Assembly (NCBI GenBank): GCA_049602155.1 | Contig: JBMYRH010000001.1 | Coordinates: forward strand, 310,001 to 374,000 | DNA length: 64,000 bases | Reading direction: 5' to 3' | Origin: JBMYRH01 sp049602155 | GTDB lineage: Bacteria; Myxococcota_A; UBA9042; PHBI01; JBMYRH01 | Part shown: one piece after another, positions 26,596 to 36,500 of the stretch | Numbering within the stretch: position 1 is the stretch's first letter | Layout: every line of letters starts with the position of its first letter | Position numbers and translations under genes: made by a program | The notes under the pieces: model-generated | Database searches by the model: none | Seen by the model: only the letters and a program-made list of their open reading frames with translations | Told to the model about the DNA's origin: nothing

Positions 26596-28736
26596 ACCAC
26601 GCGCGTCGGGCGCTGGGATGTCTTGGCGCGCTGACCGCGCTCACCCTCTCAGGTTGCTGTCCAATCATGATCAACGCCGCTCAACTCGATGAGCAGGCTC
26701 AAAAAGAGGCGACCCAAGCGGAGCCGCGCTCACTCCGCCCAGAGATCCGCCATGAGACCCTCGAGAACGGCTTGAACGTCTACCTCTTGGAGGATCACGC
26801 CGCCCCACTGGTCAGCTACCAGGTCTGGTTTGACGTCGGCTCGCGCAACGAGCGGGAGGCGGGCCCGGGCGAAGACCACGGAATCACCGGGCTGAGTCAC
26901 TTCTTCGAGCATATGATGTTTCGAGGTACCGATAAGCACCCCAAGTTCTTCGATGAGATCTACGCACTCGGCGGCAAGTTGAACGCCTTCACCTGGCTCG
27001 ATGAGACCGTCTATTGGGAGAACATGCCGAGCCAACACCTCGAGCGCGTCATCACCATGGAGGCCGACCGACTCGAGCACATGACCATCGACTTCCTCAA
27101 CCTCGAGCCCGAGCGTGAAGTTGTAAAGTCCGAGCGCCTCCTACGTACGGAGAATCAGCCGGAGGGGTTGGCCTGGGAGGCCCTTCAGGCCCGAGCGTTC
27201 ACCGAGCACCCCTATCACTGGAAGACCATCGGGTGGATGAGCGACCTCAACGCCATCACGGTGAAAGAGGCCAACGACTACCATCGCATCTTTTACGCCC
27301 CGAACAACGCGACCATCATCGTCTCGGGCGACCACGACTCCGAGCAGACCCTGGCTTGGATTCGAGCGAGCTATGGCCACCTGAAGGCACGCGAGCTCCC
27401 CAGCGACACGTTCGAGCCCGAGCCTCGACAAGAGGGCACCCTGCGAGACCGAGTCTTCAAGGCGACGGACCCACAGGTCGTCATGTGGGGGTACCGCGCC
27501 CCCGCGCCGGCGGACCCAGACTTCGCGGTCCTCGAGGTCATCGACCGCGTCCTCACTGACGGCAAGTCATCGCGCCTCCAAAAGTCCCTCGTCTACAGCA
27601 CGACCCCCAAGCTGAGCAGGCTCTATGCGTACCTGATGCCGATTCGCGACCCGTACCTGTACGTTTGGGGGGCGACCCTGCAGCCCGGGATGAGCGTCCG
27701 TGAACTTGAGCGAGAGCTCGACGCAGAGGTCTCAAGGCTGCTCAGCGCCGGCATCACGGAGGCAGAGCTGAAGCGCGCCGTCGCAAAGCTGCGGAGCGAT
27801 GTCGTGCGAGAGAACCTCTCCAACCAGAAGAAAGGGGAGTACATCGGGTTCTCTCTGCGAACCACCGACAGCCCTTACACCTTCTTCGACCGCCTTGAGA
27901 CCTACGGCCGCATCACGGTGGCGGACGTCAAGCGCGTCGCCCAAGAGGTCATGCGCCCCACGAACCGCACTGTCGTCCCCGTCGTCGCGCCGGCACGGTA
28001 CAGTGCGCTGATCGACGCGTTCATCGCAGAGGCGGGCCCTGGGCTCCCCACCCAACCAGGCGCCGCCCTCAAAGAGGCGGTCGCCATCACGCTGGCCCGG
28101 CATGAGCTCGACGCAAAAGCCCACACCCTTGATGTCGAGCAAGACGCCATCGACCGCCTCGCGTCCCGCGCCGTCACCGCCAAGCAAGGCGCCTCAAAGG
28201 ACACGATCTCGAAGATCGACGCGTACCTGGCAGAGAACGAAAAAGGCGTGACCAAGCGGCAAGCGAGCGTCGACGCAAGCCGCTCAGAGCTCGCAGCGGC
28301 CGAGAAGGCGCTGGCGAAGCGTTCGAAAGCCCATCACAAAGCGAGCAAGGCCCTGCGGCGGATGCGCTGGAGCCCCTCACAAGCCCCCGCCAAGCTCGCC
28401 CTGAACCTGATCGATGGGCTGGCAAACTCCGGAGTGCGTCGCGTCGATAGCGTGGACACCTCCGCCATGCTCGAGGGCAGCCTCCACCTCGTGGTCGCCT
28501 ACGAGGCGCTCCTCGCGTGGGTCCTTGAGGACGCGGGACAGCATGCCTCTGCAGCGGTCCGGCGAGCCAGCGCGATCGCCCTCGCTGAGCCCGCCTTAGA
28601 CAAGCGGGACGAGGGTGCACCCAGCGCCCTGTTGCGCGCAGCGTTGGCCCTCGCCTGGGACACTCAAGTGACAGGGAAGACGCTGAACGACACCGAGCCA
28701 GCAAAAGGGAAACGCGGCGTACGGAGGGGCAGATGA
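26592..28736 (+). CDS. M16 zinc metallopeptidase lipoprotein with C-terminal extension
   Basis: This is the active-type member of an M16 (insulinase-like) pair. Translation starts at a TTG (26592) overlapping the yacG stop, with GAGGAGGA upstream. The signal peptide ends in lipobox LSGC, so it should be lipid-anchored. The inverted zinc motif is HFFEH in GLSHFFEHMMFRGT, and the third zinc glutamate is in EREVVKSE. M16 N and C domains run to about residue 490. Residues from about 500 to 714 form an added Ala/Lys-rich region with coiled-coil character. The stop overlaps the next M16 gene. Confidence 0.9.
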   Translation: MNHARRALGCLGALTALTLSGCCPIMINAAQLDEQAQKEATQAEPRSLRPEIRHETLENGLNVYLLEDHAAPLVSYQVWFDVGSRNEREAGPGEDHGITGLSHFFEHMMFRGTDKHPKFFDEIYALGGKLNAFTWLDETVYWENMPSQHLERVITMEADRLEHMTIDFLNLEPEREVVKSERLLRTENQPEGLAWEALQARAFTEHPYHWKTIGWMSDLNAITVKEANDYHRIFYAPNNATIIVSGDHDSEQTLAWIRASYGHLKARELPSDTFEPEPRQEGTLRDRVFKATDPQVVMWGYRAPAPADPDFAVLEVIDRVLTDGKSSRLQKSLVYSTTPKLSRLYAYLMPIRDPYLYVWGATLQPGMSVRELERELDAEVSRLLSAGITEAELKRAVAKLRSDVVRENLSNQKKGEYIGFSLRTTDSPYTFFDRLETYGRITVADVKRVAQEVMRPTNRTVVPVVAPARYSALIDAFIAEAGPGLPTQPGAALKEAVAITLARHELDAKAHTLDVEQDAIDRLASRAVTAKQGASKDTISKIDAYLAENEKGVTKRQASVDASRSELAAAEKALAKRSKAHHKASKALRRMRWSPSQAPAKLALNLIDGLANSGVRRVDSVDTSAMLEGSLHLVVAYEALLAWVLEDAGQHASAAVRRASAIALAEPALDKRDEGAPSALLRAALALAWDTQVTGKTLNDTEPAKGKRGVRRGR

Positions 28737-30259
28737 TGACGTGGCGAACCACACGACGACTCGCTCTGGTCGCGCTCATGCTCGGGAGCTTCGTCCCGAC
28801 GATCGCAGCGAAGACCGCCCTACCTCCGATCGAGCGGATCACGCTCCCCAACGGATTGACCGTGCTGTTGCTCGCCGACTCAGCGAACCCGTTCGTCGAC
28901 CTGCGCTTCATCGTGAAAGCCGGCTCAGCGTCTGATCCCCAGGGGAAAGAAGGGTTGGCCGACTTGACAGCGTCCATGCTGACGAACGGCACAAAGGCAC
29001 GCTCTGAAGATGAGATCGCTCAGACTCTCGATGACATGGGGGCTTACCTCAGCGCCTCGGCGTCTATCGATGGGATGATGTTGAACGGATCGGTCGTCAC
29101 GCTGGATCCAAGCCACCTCGACACCTTCTTGGGCGTCTTTCACGACTGCCTGCGTCACGCGACCTTCCCCGAGGAGAGCCTGAAGAAGACGCGCACCCTC
29201 ACAGAGGCCGCCATCAAGCGGATGGCTGATCGGCACAGCCTGCTAGCGTCTGAGGCCTTCAGAGCCGCGCTCTACGGGAGCGGCCCCCGAGGGCGACTGG
29301 CGACCTTAGGCTCCCTCGCCGAGCTGACGCGAGAGGACTTGATCGCCTTCCGCGATCGCGTCGTCATCCCACAGCACGCCATCTTGGCCATCGCGGGGGA
29401 CTTCAACCTTGAGGCCATGATGACCTGGGTCACCACACACTTGGGTGATCCAAACTGGGGCCGCGGCGTCTGCCGCCCTTCCGACGTCCCGGGCACCTGC
29501 GGGCGCCTCTGCACCGGAGAGGTCTGCTTGGATAACCCGATGGCGTCCTCACGGTTCAAGGACACCCCGGAGGCCCCCGTCGTCCTGCTCATCGACCGGG
29601 CCGATCCAAGCATCAATCAGGTTCAATGGCGCATGGGCATGGACAGCCCAGTCGTGCTGACAGATCCCGAGTGGGCAGCCTTTCGTGTCGGTACTCAGAT
29701 CTTGGGTGGCGACTTCACCGCGCGACTGAACACGACGTTGCGGGTCAAAGAGGGGCTCACCTATGGCGCCAGGTTCCACGTAGGCTATGGCGCCCGGGAC
29801 TCCGGCTCAATGCGTATCTCGACCTACGTCGCCCCCAAGGATCTCGCCAAGGCGCTTGAGCTCAGTGTAGCAGAGATTAGGGGCGTCACGGCCGCGCCAC
29901 TGGAGCGCGACGAGATCGACAACTTTAAGGCCAAGATCGTCAACGCCTTCCCCTTCCGCTTCGAGACCGTCAGCGACACCCTAGGGGAGTACTTGAGCCT
30001 GGCGGCCGAGGGCGTCGATGTGGCCTGGCTAGAGGGTTACACCGATAAAATCGCGACCCCCACGGCCGCAGACATTCACACTGCTGTCCAGTCCATTAAA
30101 CCCGAAGCCATGACCTTGGTCGCTGTCGGGAATCGAGACCTGGTCCCGACCTTGGCGGCCTACGGGAGAGTCAAAATCGTCACCGCAGATGACTTCCTCG
30201 CATCGGGTCTGTCCAAGGCGGTATGGGCAGACGAAGTGAACAAAGAGAGCCAACCATGA
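28733..30259 (+). CDS. M16 peptidase-like protein lacking the zinc motif
   Basis: The 508-residue protein has a Sec signal peptide and an M16 fold (LPNGLTVLLLADSANPFVDL). At the HxxEH position it reads KEGLADLTASML, so zinc ligands are missing. It keeps the C-domain Arg/Tyr-type block LRVKEGLTYGARF. Such two-gene M16 pairs usually form one enzyme, with zinc from the first subunit and substrate groove from the second. It overlaps both neighbours (ATGATGA upstream, ATGA downstream). Confidence 0.88.
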   Translation: MMTWRTTRRLALVALMLGSFVPTIAAKTALPPIERITLPNGLTVLLLADSANPFVDLRFIVKAGSASDPQGKEGLADLTASMLTNGTKARSEDEIAQTLDDMGAYLSASASIDGMMLNGSVVTLDPSHLDTFLGVFHDCLRHATFPEESLKKTRTLTEAAIKRMADRHSLLASEAFRAALYGSGPRGRLATLGSLAELTREDLIAFRDRVVIPQHAILAIAGDFNLEAMMTWVTTHLGDPNWGRGVCRPSDVPGTCGRLCTGEVCLDNPMASSRFKDTPEAPVVLLIDRADPSINQVQWRMGMDSPVVLTDPEWAAFRVGTQILGGDFTARLNTTLRVKEGLTYGARFHVGYGARDSGSMRISTYVAPKDLAKALELSVAEIRGVTAAPLERDEIDNFKAKIVNAFPFRFETVSDTLGEYLSLAAEGVDVAWLEGYTDKIATPTAADIHTAVQSIKPEAMTLVAVGNRDLVPTLAAYGRVKIVTADDFLASGLSKAVWADEVNKESQP

Positions 30260-31008
30260 GTCACGTACTTCGAACCGAGCATGCCAATGGCGTCATCCAA
30301 CTGAGCCTCAATAACGGAGGCGGCAACGCCCTCAGCTCAGCGGTCCTAGAAGATCTCTATCAGGCCTTGAGTGACCTCGATGGAGCGCGCGCGCTCGTCC
30401 TCGACGGCGGGGCCGCAAAGCTCTTCTCGGGTGGGTTCGATCTGACCGAGATCGTGGGCTACGAGCGCCACCAGCTGGCGGCCTTCTTTGAGCGATTTAT
30501 GGAGATCCTCGATCGCATCCTGCGGCTCGACTGTCCAAGCGTCATCGCGATCCACAGCCACGCCCTCGCTGGCGGCTTCATCCTCTCCCTCGCCTTCGAC
30601 CTGCGCGTCGTAGCCACGCGCGACCTGAAGCTCGGGCTCAACGAGGTCGACTTGGGGGTGATGATCCCCGCGAGCACCGAGGCCCTCTTCGGCCTCCGTA
30701 CCAGCCCGCAAGTGGCGCTCAGCTATGGGATGTCGGGGCGCCTCTTCGGGCCCGAGGAGGCCGCTCGCATCGGCTACGCGGACCTGCTCGCCGAGGACCC
30801 CCAAGCACACGCCTTGGCCGTCGCGACCGCCCTCGCCACTAAGCCTGGCTCCGGTGTAGCGCTGACCCGCCGCCGAGCAGGTGATCGCATCGCAGACATC
30901 GTAGACGCCGAGGAGAAGACGCACCGCGAAGCGTTCCTCGACAGCTGGCATAGCCCAGAGGCTCAAGCAGGCCTAAAGGCGGTCGCCGATCGGCTGCGAA
31001 AGCGATGA
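30256..31008 (+). CDS. Enoyl-CoA hydratase/isomerase family protein
   Basis: A 250-residue crotonase-fold protein. The first oxyanion-hole stretch is LFSGGFDLTEI, the second is HSHALAGGFILSLAFDLRV, and a glutamate lies in GLNEVDLGVMIP at the usual catalytic position. Crotonases act on acyl-CoA thioesters, commonly in fatty acid or amino acid breakdown. The exact substrate cannot be read. The ATG at 30256 is fixed by an ATGA overlap with the preceding M16 gene, and the end overlaps the pseudouridine synthase. Confidence 0.85.
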   Translation: MSHVLRTEHANGVIQLSLNNGGGNALSSAVLEDLYQALSDLDGARALVLDGGAAKLFSGGFDLTEIVGYERHQLAAFFERFMEILDRILRLDCPSVIAIHSHALAGGFILSLAFDLRVVATRDLKLGLNEVDLGVMIPASTEALFGLRTSPQVALSYGMSGRLFGPEEAARIGYADLLAEDPQAHALAVATALATKPGSGVALTRRRAGDRIADIVDAEEKTHREAFLDSWHSPEAQAGLKAVADRLRKR

Positions 31009-31712
31009 GTCAGGGCAAGAGAGGTCCCATGATCCTCGCACGAGGAGAGGACCACCTCTTCGCCTGTAAGCCCTCTGGCTTGGCCACTACCGGGCGAACC
31101 CTGGACGACCCAGATTGCCTACAATCGCAGCTGATGACGCACCTCAGCAGGCGCAAAGTCTGGGCCGTCCACCAGCTCGATAAAGGCACGAGCGGCGTCT
31201 GCCTCTTTGCCCTGCGTAAACCCTCTGTCCCCCTCTGGGTGGAGCGCCTGCGCGCGGGCCGCAAACTCTACCTCGGGGTCTGCACGGGGCAATTGACCGG
31301 GCAACACAGCGTCCGCGCGCCGATTGGTAAAGTCAGGCGCCCGGATGGACGGACGCAGGCGGCAATCACCCAGGACGGCAAAGCGGCCCATTCGACGATC
31401 ACAGCACTCCAAACGGCCGGGGATAAGACCCTGTTCACGGCCGAAATCCATACGGGGCGAACCCACCAAATCCGCCTCCATATCGGGCACCTTGGGCACC
31501 CGCTAGTGGGTGAGAAGCTACATCGGGCGCCCCCTTGCGAGCAGTGGCCCTTCCCGGCGCTTCACAGCTGGTGCGTGACGCTGATGAACGCGGATAAGGC
31601 ACCGTTAGCCATCGAGGCTCCCCTCCCAGCCGAACTTCAGGAGCGCCTGTGCCAATGGGGGTTTGAGCTCCCGACCCCTGAGGGAGTGGGCTTTTGGCCG
31701 AGCGATGGGTAG
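31005..31712 (+). CDS. RluA-family pseudouridine synthase
   Basis: The 235-residue protein has the RluA-family catalytic motif as HQLDKGTSGVCLFA, in which the aspartate is the nucleophile, and the later GRTHQIRLHIGHLGHPLVG block. These enzymes isomerise uridine in rRNA or tRNA. There is no S4 domain, so it resembles the short members such as RluA or TruC rather than RluC/RluD. The target site is unknown. The start overlaps the crotonase stop by ATGA. Confidence 0.88.
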   Translation: MSQGKRGPMILARGEDHLFACKPSGLATTGRTLDDPDCLQSQLMTHLSRRKVWAVHQLDKGTSGVCLFALRKPSVPLWVERLRAGRKLYLGVCTGQLTGQHSVRAPIGKVRRPDGRTQAAITQDGKAAHSTITALQTAGDKTLFTAEIHTGRTHQIRLHIGHLGHPLVGEKLHRAPPCEQWPFPALHSWCVTLMNADKAPLAIEAPLPAELQERLCQWGFELPTPEGVGFWPSDG

Positions 31713-31754
31713 ACTCCCCGCGATGCATATTGGGCCAGCGAAGCGAGTCGAACC

Positions 31755-32720
31755 ATGAGCGCACCAGTCTTCCGTGGACAGCCAGCGACGTTGATCGTCA
31801 ACCCTGCCGCGGCGGGGGGACGAGTTGGGCGCGAATGGACGACCCTTGAGGCCCGAATTCGAGAGGCCCTCGGTGACAGCCTGCAGTGTGTCTGGACTGA
31901 GCGACAGGGTCACGGCGTGGAGCTCGCACGGGATGCGGTCACGCAAGGCTCGAAGACGATCATCTCCCTCGGTGGAGACGGTACGCATCACGAGGTCCTC
32001 AACGGGCTGATGGCCGCAGGTGGTGACGCTGAAGACGTCAGGTTCGGCGTCCTCCATGCTGGCACGGGAGGCGACTTCCGTCGTGTCCTGCACGGTGGCG
32101 GTGACTTCGAGACCTCCCTCAAGCGACTCCCGACCGCTGGTTCGTTCCATATCGATGTCGGCTCGGTGAGTTACCTGCGAGATGACGGGGAACCCGAGAG
32201 CCGATTCTTCCTCAACCTGGCCTCCGCAGGCCTCGCTGGGGTCGTCGATCGCATGGTGAATGCCTCTGGCAAGCGCCTCGGTGGCACCCTAACGTTCCTC
32301 TTAGCGACCCTAAAGGGGGTCGCTCGTTACACCCCTGCAGAGGTTCGGCTGACCGTCGACGGGACCCGACTGGGCGACAAAACGGTCACGAATGTCTGTA
32401 TCGCCAATGCCCCATGGGCGGGTGGCGGTATGCAATTCGCCCCGAGCGCTCGGCTCGCAGATGGGCTCTTAGAGGTCATCGTCTTCAAGTCGGTCGGGCT
32501 GCTGACGAGCCTGACCCTCGCCCCGAAGCTCTACAAGGGCACCCACGTTCATACACCTCATATCGAGGTGTATCGAGGCCGCGAGATCCGCGTCGAGCCG
32601 CTGAGTGACGAGCCTGTCCTCCTCGACATTGATGGCGAATCTCCGGGGCGCCTACCCGCCGTCTACAGCGTGCACCACCGAGCCATTCGGCTGTTGGACC
32701 TGAACCCCGACTGGGCTTAA
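31755..32720 (+). CDS. Diacylglycerol/lipid kinase (DagK/YegS family)
   Basis: The nucleotide-binding motif SLGGDGTHHEVLNGL and the opening ATLIVNPAAAGGR define the DAGK catalytic family. GVLHAGTGGDFRRVL replaces the usual GTGNDFAR-type block, with Asp and Arg kept. The 321 residues fit soluble bacterial lipid kinases that phosphorylate diacylglycerol or related lipids at the inner membrane. The last codons overlap the convergent acyltransferase gene: both stops share TTAA at 32717-32720. Both neighbours act on phosphatidic acid metabolism, which fits a lipid role. Confidence 0.87.
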   Translation: MSAPVFRGQPATLIVNPAAAGGRVGREWTTLEARIREALGDSLQCVWTERQGHGVELARDAVTQGSKTIISLGGDGTHHEVLNGLMAAGGDAEDVRFGVLHAGTGGDFRRVLHGGGDFETSLKRLPTAGSFHIDVGSVSYLRDDGEPESRFFLNLASAGLAGVVDRMVNASGKRLGGTLTFLLATLKGVARYTPAEVRLTVDGTRLGDKTVTNVCIANAPWAGGGMQFAPSARLADGLLEVIVFKSVGLLTSLTLAPKLYKGTHVHTPHIEVYRGREIRVEPLSDEPVLLDIDGESPGRLPAVYSVHHRAIRLLDLNPDWA

Positions 32721-33478
32721 TCGGCAGCGTTCCAGGGCTCGGGTGAGCCCTTCATGCGCTCTAAGCGTCGTGCTGCACGACCAGCGCATCGCGCGAAGCG
32801 ACCTCGCGTGAAGGCCATCAGGGACTGAACATCCTCGAAGCGCGCCGTGTCGATAGGCTGATCAACCACCATCGCGACAGGCCCTCGGCCTCGGACTAAG
32901 AACCCGACCTGGTGGATGTCGCGCGCACCCGCAATCACCATCGGGAGGATGGGCAGGCCGCGTTGGTGCGCGACGATAAAGCCGCCCTTCTTGAAGGGCA
33001 GCAGCCCTCCGGCGCGCGAACGCGTGCCCTCGGGGAAGATCAAGAGCGTCTCACCACCCACCAGCCGATCCCCGGCCCTGTCCAGGCTCGCCACAGCGCG
33101 CTCGCGGTTCCGGCGATCAATCGAGACCATCCGAGCTGCGGCCATGTACCAGCCAAAAAAGGGGACGAGGAAAAGGCCTCGCTTGGCCAAAAAGGCGATG
33201 GGCCGATCGCTCGCCCGAATCACCGCCATGATGTCGATCCCACTCGTGTGGTTCATCATCAGGAGGGTCCCTCGCGCGGCGGAGAGGCGCTCGACGCCGT
33301 CGACGTCGAGGCGCTCCAACCCCATGATAAATGACAGCCCAATCGCCCACGCGCGGACCCAGCGCCAACGCAGTGTTCCTCGGCTATCGAAGGGTGCACA
33401 GAGCGCGACAAGGGTGCCCCAAACCAGGGTCCCCACGACCAACCATGCCCATGCAGCGAGAGTGCGTCCAACAGCCAT
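32717..33478 (-). CDS. plsC: 1-acyl-glycerol-3-phosphate acyltransferase (PlsC-type)
   Basis: PlsC adds the second acyl chain to lysophosphatidic acid. Motif I is NHTSGID (NHxxxxD), the glycerol-phosphate motif is FPEGTRSRAG, and an N-terminal membrane helix lies at about residues 5-28. The ATG at 33478 is preferred over the longer frame from 33526 because it begins directly with the helix. The family also includes ornithine- and other lysolipid acyltransferases, so the specificity is tentative. A 6-bp palindrome (TCGGCA/TGCCGA, 33482-33498) sits immediately upstream. Confidence 0.87.
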   Translation of the reverse strand: MAVGRTLAAWAWLVVGTLVWGTLVALCAPFDSRGTLRWRWVRAWAIGLSFIMGLERLDVDGVERLSAARGTLLMMNHTSGIDIMAVIRASDRPIAFLAKRGLFLVPFFGWYMAAARMVSIDRRNRERAVASLDRAGDRLVGGETLLIFPEGTRSRAGGLLPFKKGGFIVAHQRGLPILPMVIAGARDIHQVGFLVRGRGPVAMVVDQPIDTARFEDVQSLMAFTRGRFARCAGRAARRLERMKGSPEPWNAAD

Positions 33479-33582
33479 ACCTCGGCAGTGTATGCCGAAG
33501 TGCCGCGCGCGAGAACATTGCTGCACACTTGACTCGTGAGGGTGCCAATTGAGACCTTCGGGGACGACTGTCTGGAGATCTC

Positions 33583-36500
33583 ATGACGTCTCGATGGCTA
33601 ATAGTGTGCCTCTCTGTCCTCTTCACCCTGGCCTCTTGCGGAGAGGCCTCGGTCGATACAGCGCCCGGCGACGACGCAAGCGCCGCCGGTGGCCTCGCTG
33701 CGGACAGCGGCAGTATCGACCCAAACAGCGGGGGCTGGGGCGGGGACCCCGCGACCGACACGAGCTCAGGGACACCGGACGACAGGCGCCCGGGAGCAAC
33801 GGACACCAGCGACCCTGTGGAAGAGGTCTATGTCCCTCAGCCCGGCGAAGTGGGTGCGTCCTGCAATGAGAACAGTGACTGCTTCAGCGCCCTCTGCATC
33901 GCTCACCCTGAGGGTGGCTACTTCTGCACGGAGCCCTGTGAGGACGAATGCCCGAACGGTTTCCTCTGTAAAAGCACCGCCCCATGGCGCGGTGACGTCA
34001 TGTTTATCTGCGTCCCAGAGCTCAGTGTCATCTGCCAGAGCTGCGTCAATGACACCGATTGCGGCGGACCAAAGCATCACTGCATGTCCATCGGCACAGC
34101 GGAAGAGAACCTCTTCTGCGGTCGCTACTGTGACGTCGACGCGGACTGTCCCGACGGCTATGCATGTCAGGAGGGCACCACGTGGGACGGTCAAGCGGCG
34201 AGACAGTGCCAACCCTCAACGGGCTCGTGTATCTGTGACCAAGACCTCAACCAGACGTCGAGGCCCTGCTCGAGCACCAACGAGTGGGGTACCTGCTACG
34301 GAGACGAGCTGTGTGACGGGGGCGCGGGCTGGAGTCAATGCTCCGCAAAGCTCCCAGCCATCGAGTCCTGCGACGGACTCGACAACGACTGTGATGGTGA
34401 CACCGATGAGGGTCACTCCCCATCGCCGTGTGTGAAAGAGAACGACTGGGGTACCTGTCATGGCGTCCGTTCCTGCCACGGTGAAGTCGGGCTCATCTGC
34501 GACGCACTTGAGCCGAGTAATGAAGCCTGCGACGGCATCGACAACAACTGCGACGGTCACATCGACGAGGTCTTCGACGACACGGACAATGACGGCCAAG
34601 CCGACTGCATGGACACTGACGACGATAACGACGGCGTCGAAGATGCAGACGACAACTGCCCCCTCGTTGCGAATGCGAATCAGGACGACTTGGACGGCGA
34701 CGGTACCGGTGACGTCTGTGACGACGATGATGACGGCGACGGCATCCTGGACCCCCTAGACAGCTGCCCACGTGACTACAACCCGACCCCTATCGACACC
34801 GATGATGACGGGCTAGACGATGACTGCGATGACGATGACGACGGCGACGGCTCACCAGATACGCTTGATTGCGCGCCTACAGACGCCTTAGTCAGCCCCA
34901 TCTCGGTCGAGCTCTGTGACGGCATCGACAACAACTGTAATGCGGCGACTGACGAAGCGTTCGCGGACACAGACTCCGACGGCCAAGCCGACTGTATCGA
35001 CGAGGACGACGACAGCGATGGGGACCCCGATGTGTCGGACTGTCAGCCGCTCAACGGGCTGATCGGATCAACGGTCACGGAGCTCTGCGACGCCGTCGAC
35101 AACGACTGCGATCAGGCCATCGACGAGATCTTCGCCGACGCAGACGATAACGGGATTTTGGACTGCGTCACCGGTGACTTAGATGGCGACGGCGACCCAG
35201 ACGGTGTGGACTGCGCCCCCTACGACGGGGACATCGGGCACGGCCTCCAAGACGTATGTAACGGCGTCGACGACGACTGCGATGGCATCACGGACCCTGG
35301 CCAGCCAGACACCGATGACGACGGCTTGGTCAACTGCGTCGACATCGATGATGACAACGACGGCTCCCCCGACATCAGTGACTGCGCCCCCGAGGACGCG
35401 AGCAAGTCCCCCCTCGCGCTCGAGGTGTGTAACGGGGTCGATGACAACTGCAACGACGCGGTGGATGAGGGCTTCGCTGACATGGACGACGACGGCATCG
35501 CAGACTGCGCCGACGACGACGATGACGGGGACGGGATCAATGACGCGGTCGATGTCTGCCCCTATATCCCAGATCCGCTTCAGCTCGACACAGACAACGA
35601 TGGGGCCGGCGATCCCTGTGATGACGACGCGGACGCCGATGGGGTCCCAGACATCCAAGACAACTGCCCCCTCGACGCCAACGCAGGGCAATCGGACTTC
35701 GACGGTGACGGCGTTGGGGACGTCTGTGATCCAGATGATGACAACGACGGGGTGATCGACAGCGCTGACTGTGGCCCCTTTGACCCCGACACCAACCCTG
35801 AGGCCGATGAGGTCTGCGATGGCATCGACAACAACTGTGACGGAGACGTCGACTCGGAGTTCCCTGACTTCGACGACGACGGCTTCTCCAACTGCGTGGA
35901 CCCAGACGATGACAACGATGGGGACCCAGACCACAACGACTGTGAGCCCTTCGACAACGCCTTCCATGCGAACGCACCCGAGCTCTGTGACGGGCTAGAC
36001 AACAACTGCAAGCTTGGCGTGGACGAGGGGTACGCAGACCTCGACGATGACGGTATCGCCGACTGTGTGGACCCGGATAAAGATGGCGATGGGCTGCTCG
36101 ACGAGGTCGACAACTGCCCGAATCACCCCAACCCGGAGCAAGACGACATCGACGGTGACGGGCTGGGCGATGAGTGCGATCCGGTTGTCCCCGGCCCACT
36201 CCATCACATCGAGGTCCGCGATGCCCCTGGGCTCCTCGGAGAGGCGGTCGGAGATCGCATCGTCCTGCCTGGCGAAGACGTCCTCATCCTCTACGCCGTG
36301 GGCTTCGACAACCAAGGGCTCTACATCGGCGAACAAGAGGTGATGTGGAACGCTACAGGCAGCTTGGAGGACGTCGACCCAGGTCCATCGACTTCCCTGT
36401 CATTTGCGCCGCTGGAGCCCAAGACGACCGGGATCATCTTCGCGATCCCGTCAGACAGCCAGAACGTCTTCCCCGGGTCGACAGGCACCATCACCGTGGG

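Noticed and set aside
33766..36199. Long open frames on the minus strand opposite the Asp-rich repeats
   Set aside because: Open because GAC/GAT codon runs give few stops in the antisense frames; the products are Val/Asp or Arg repeats.
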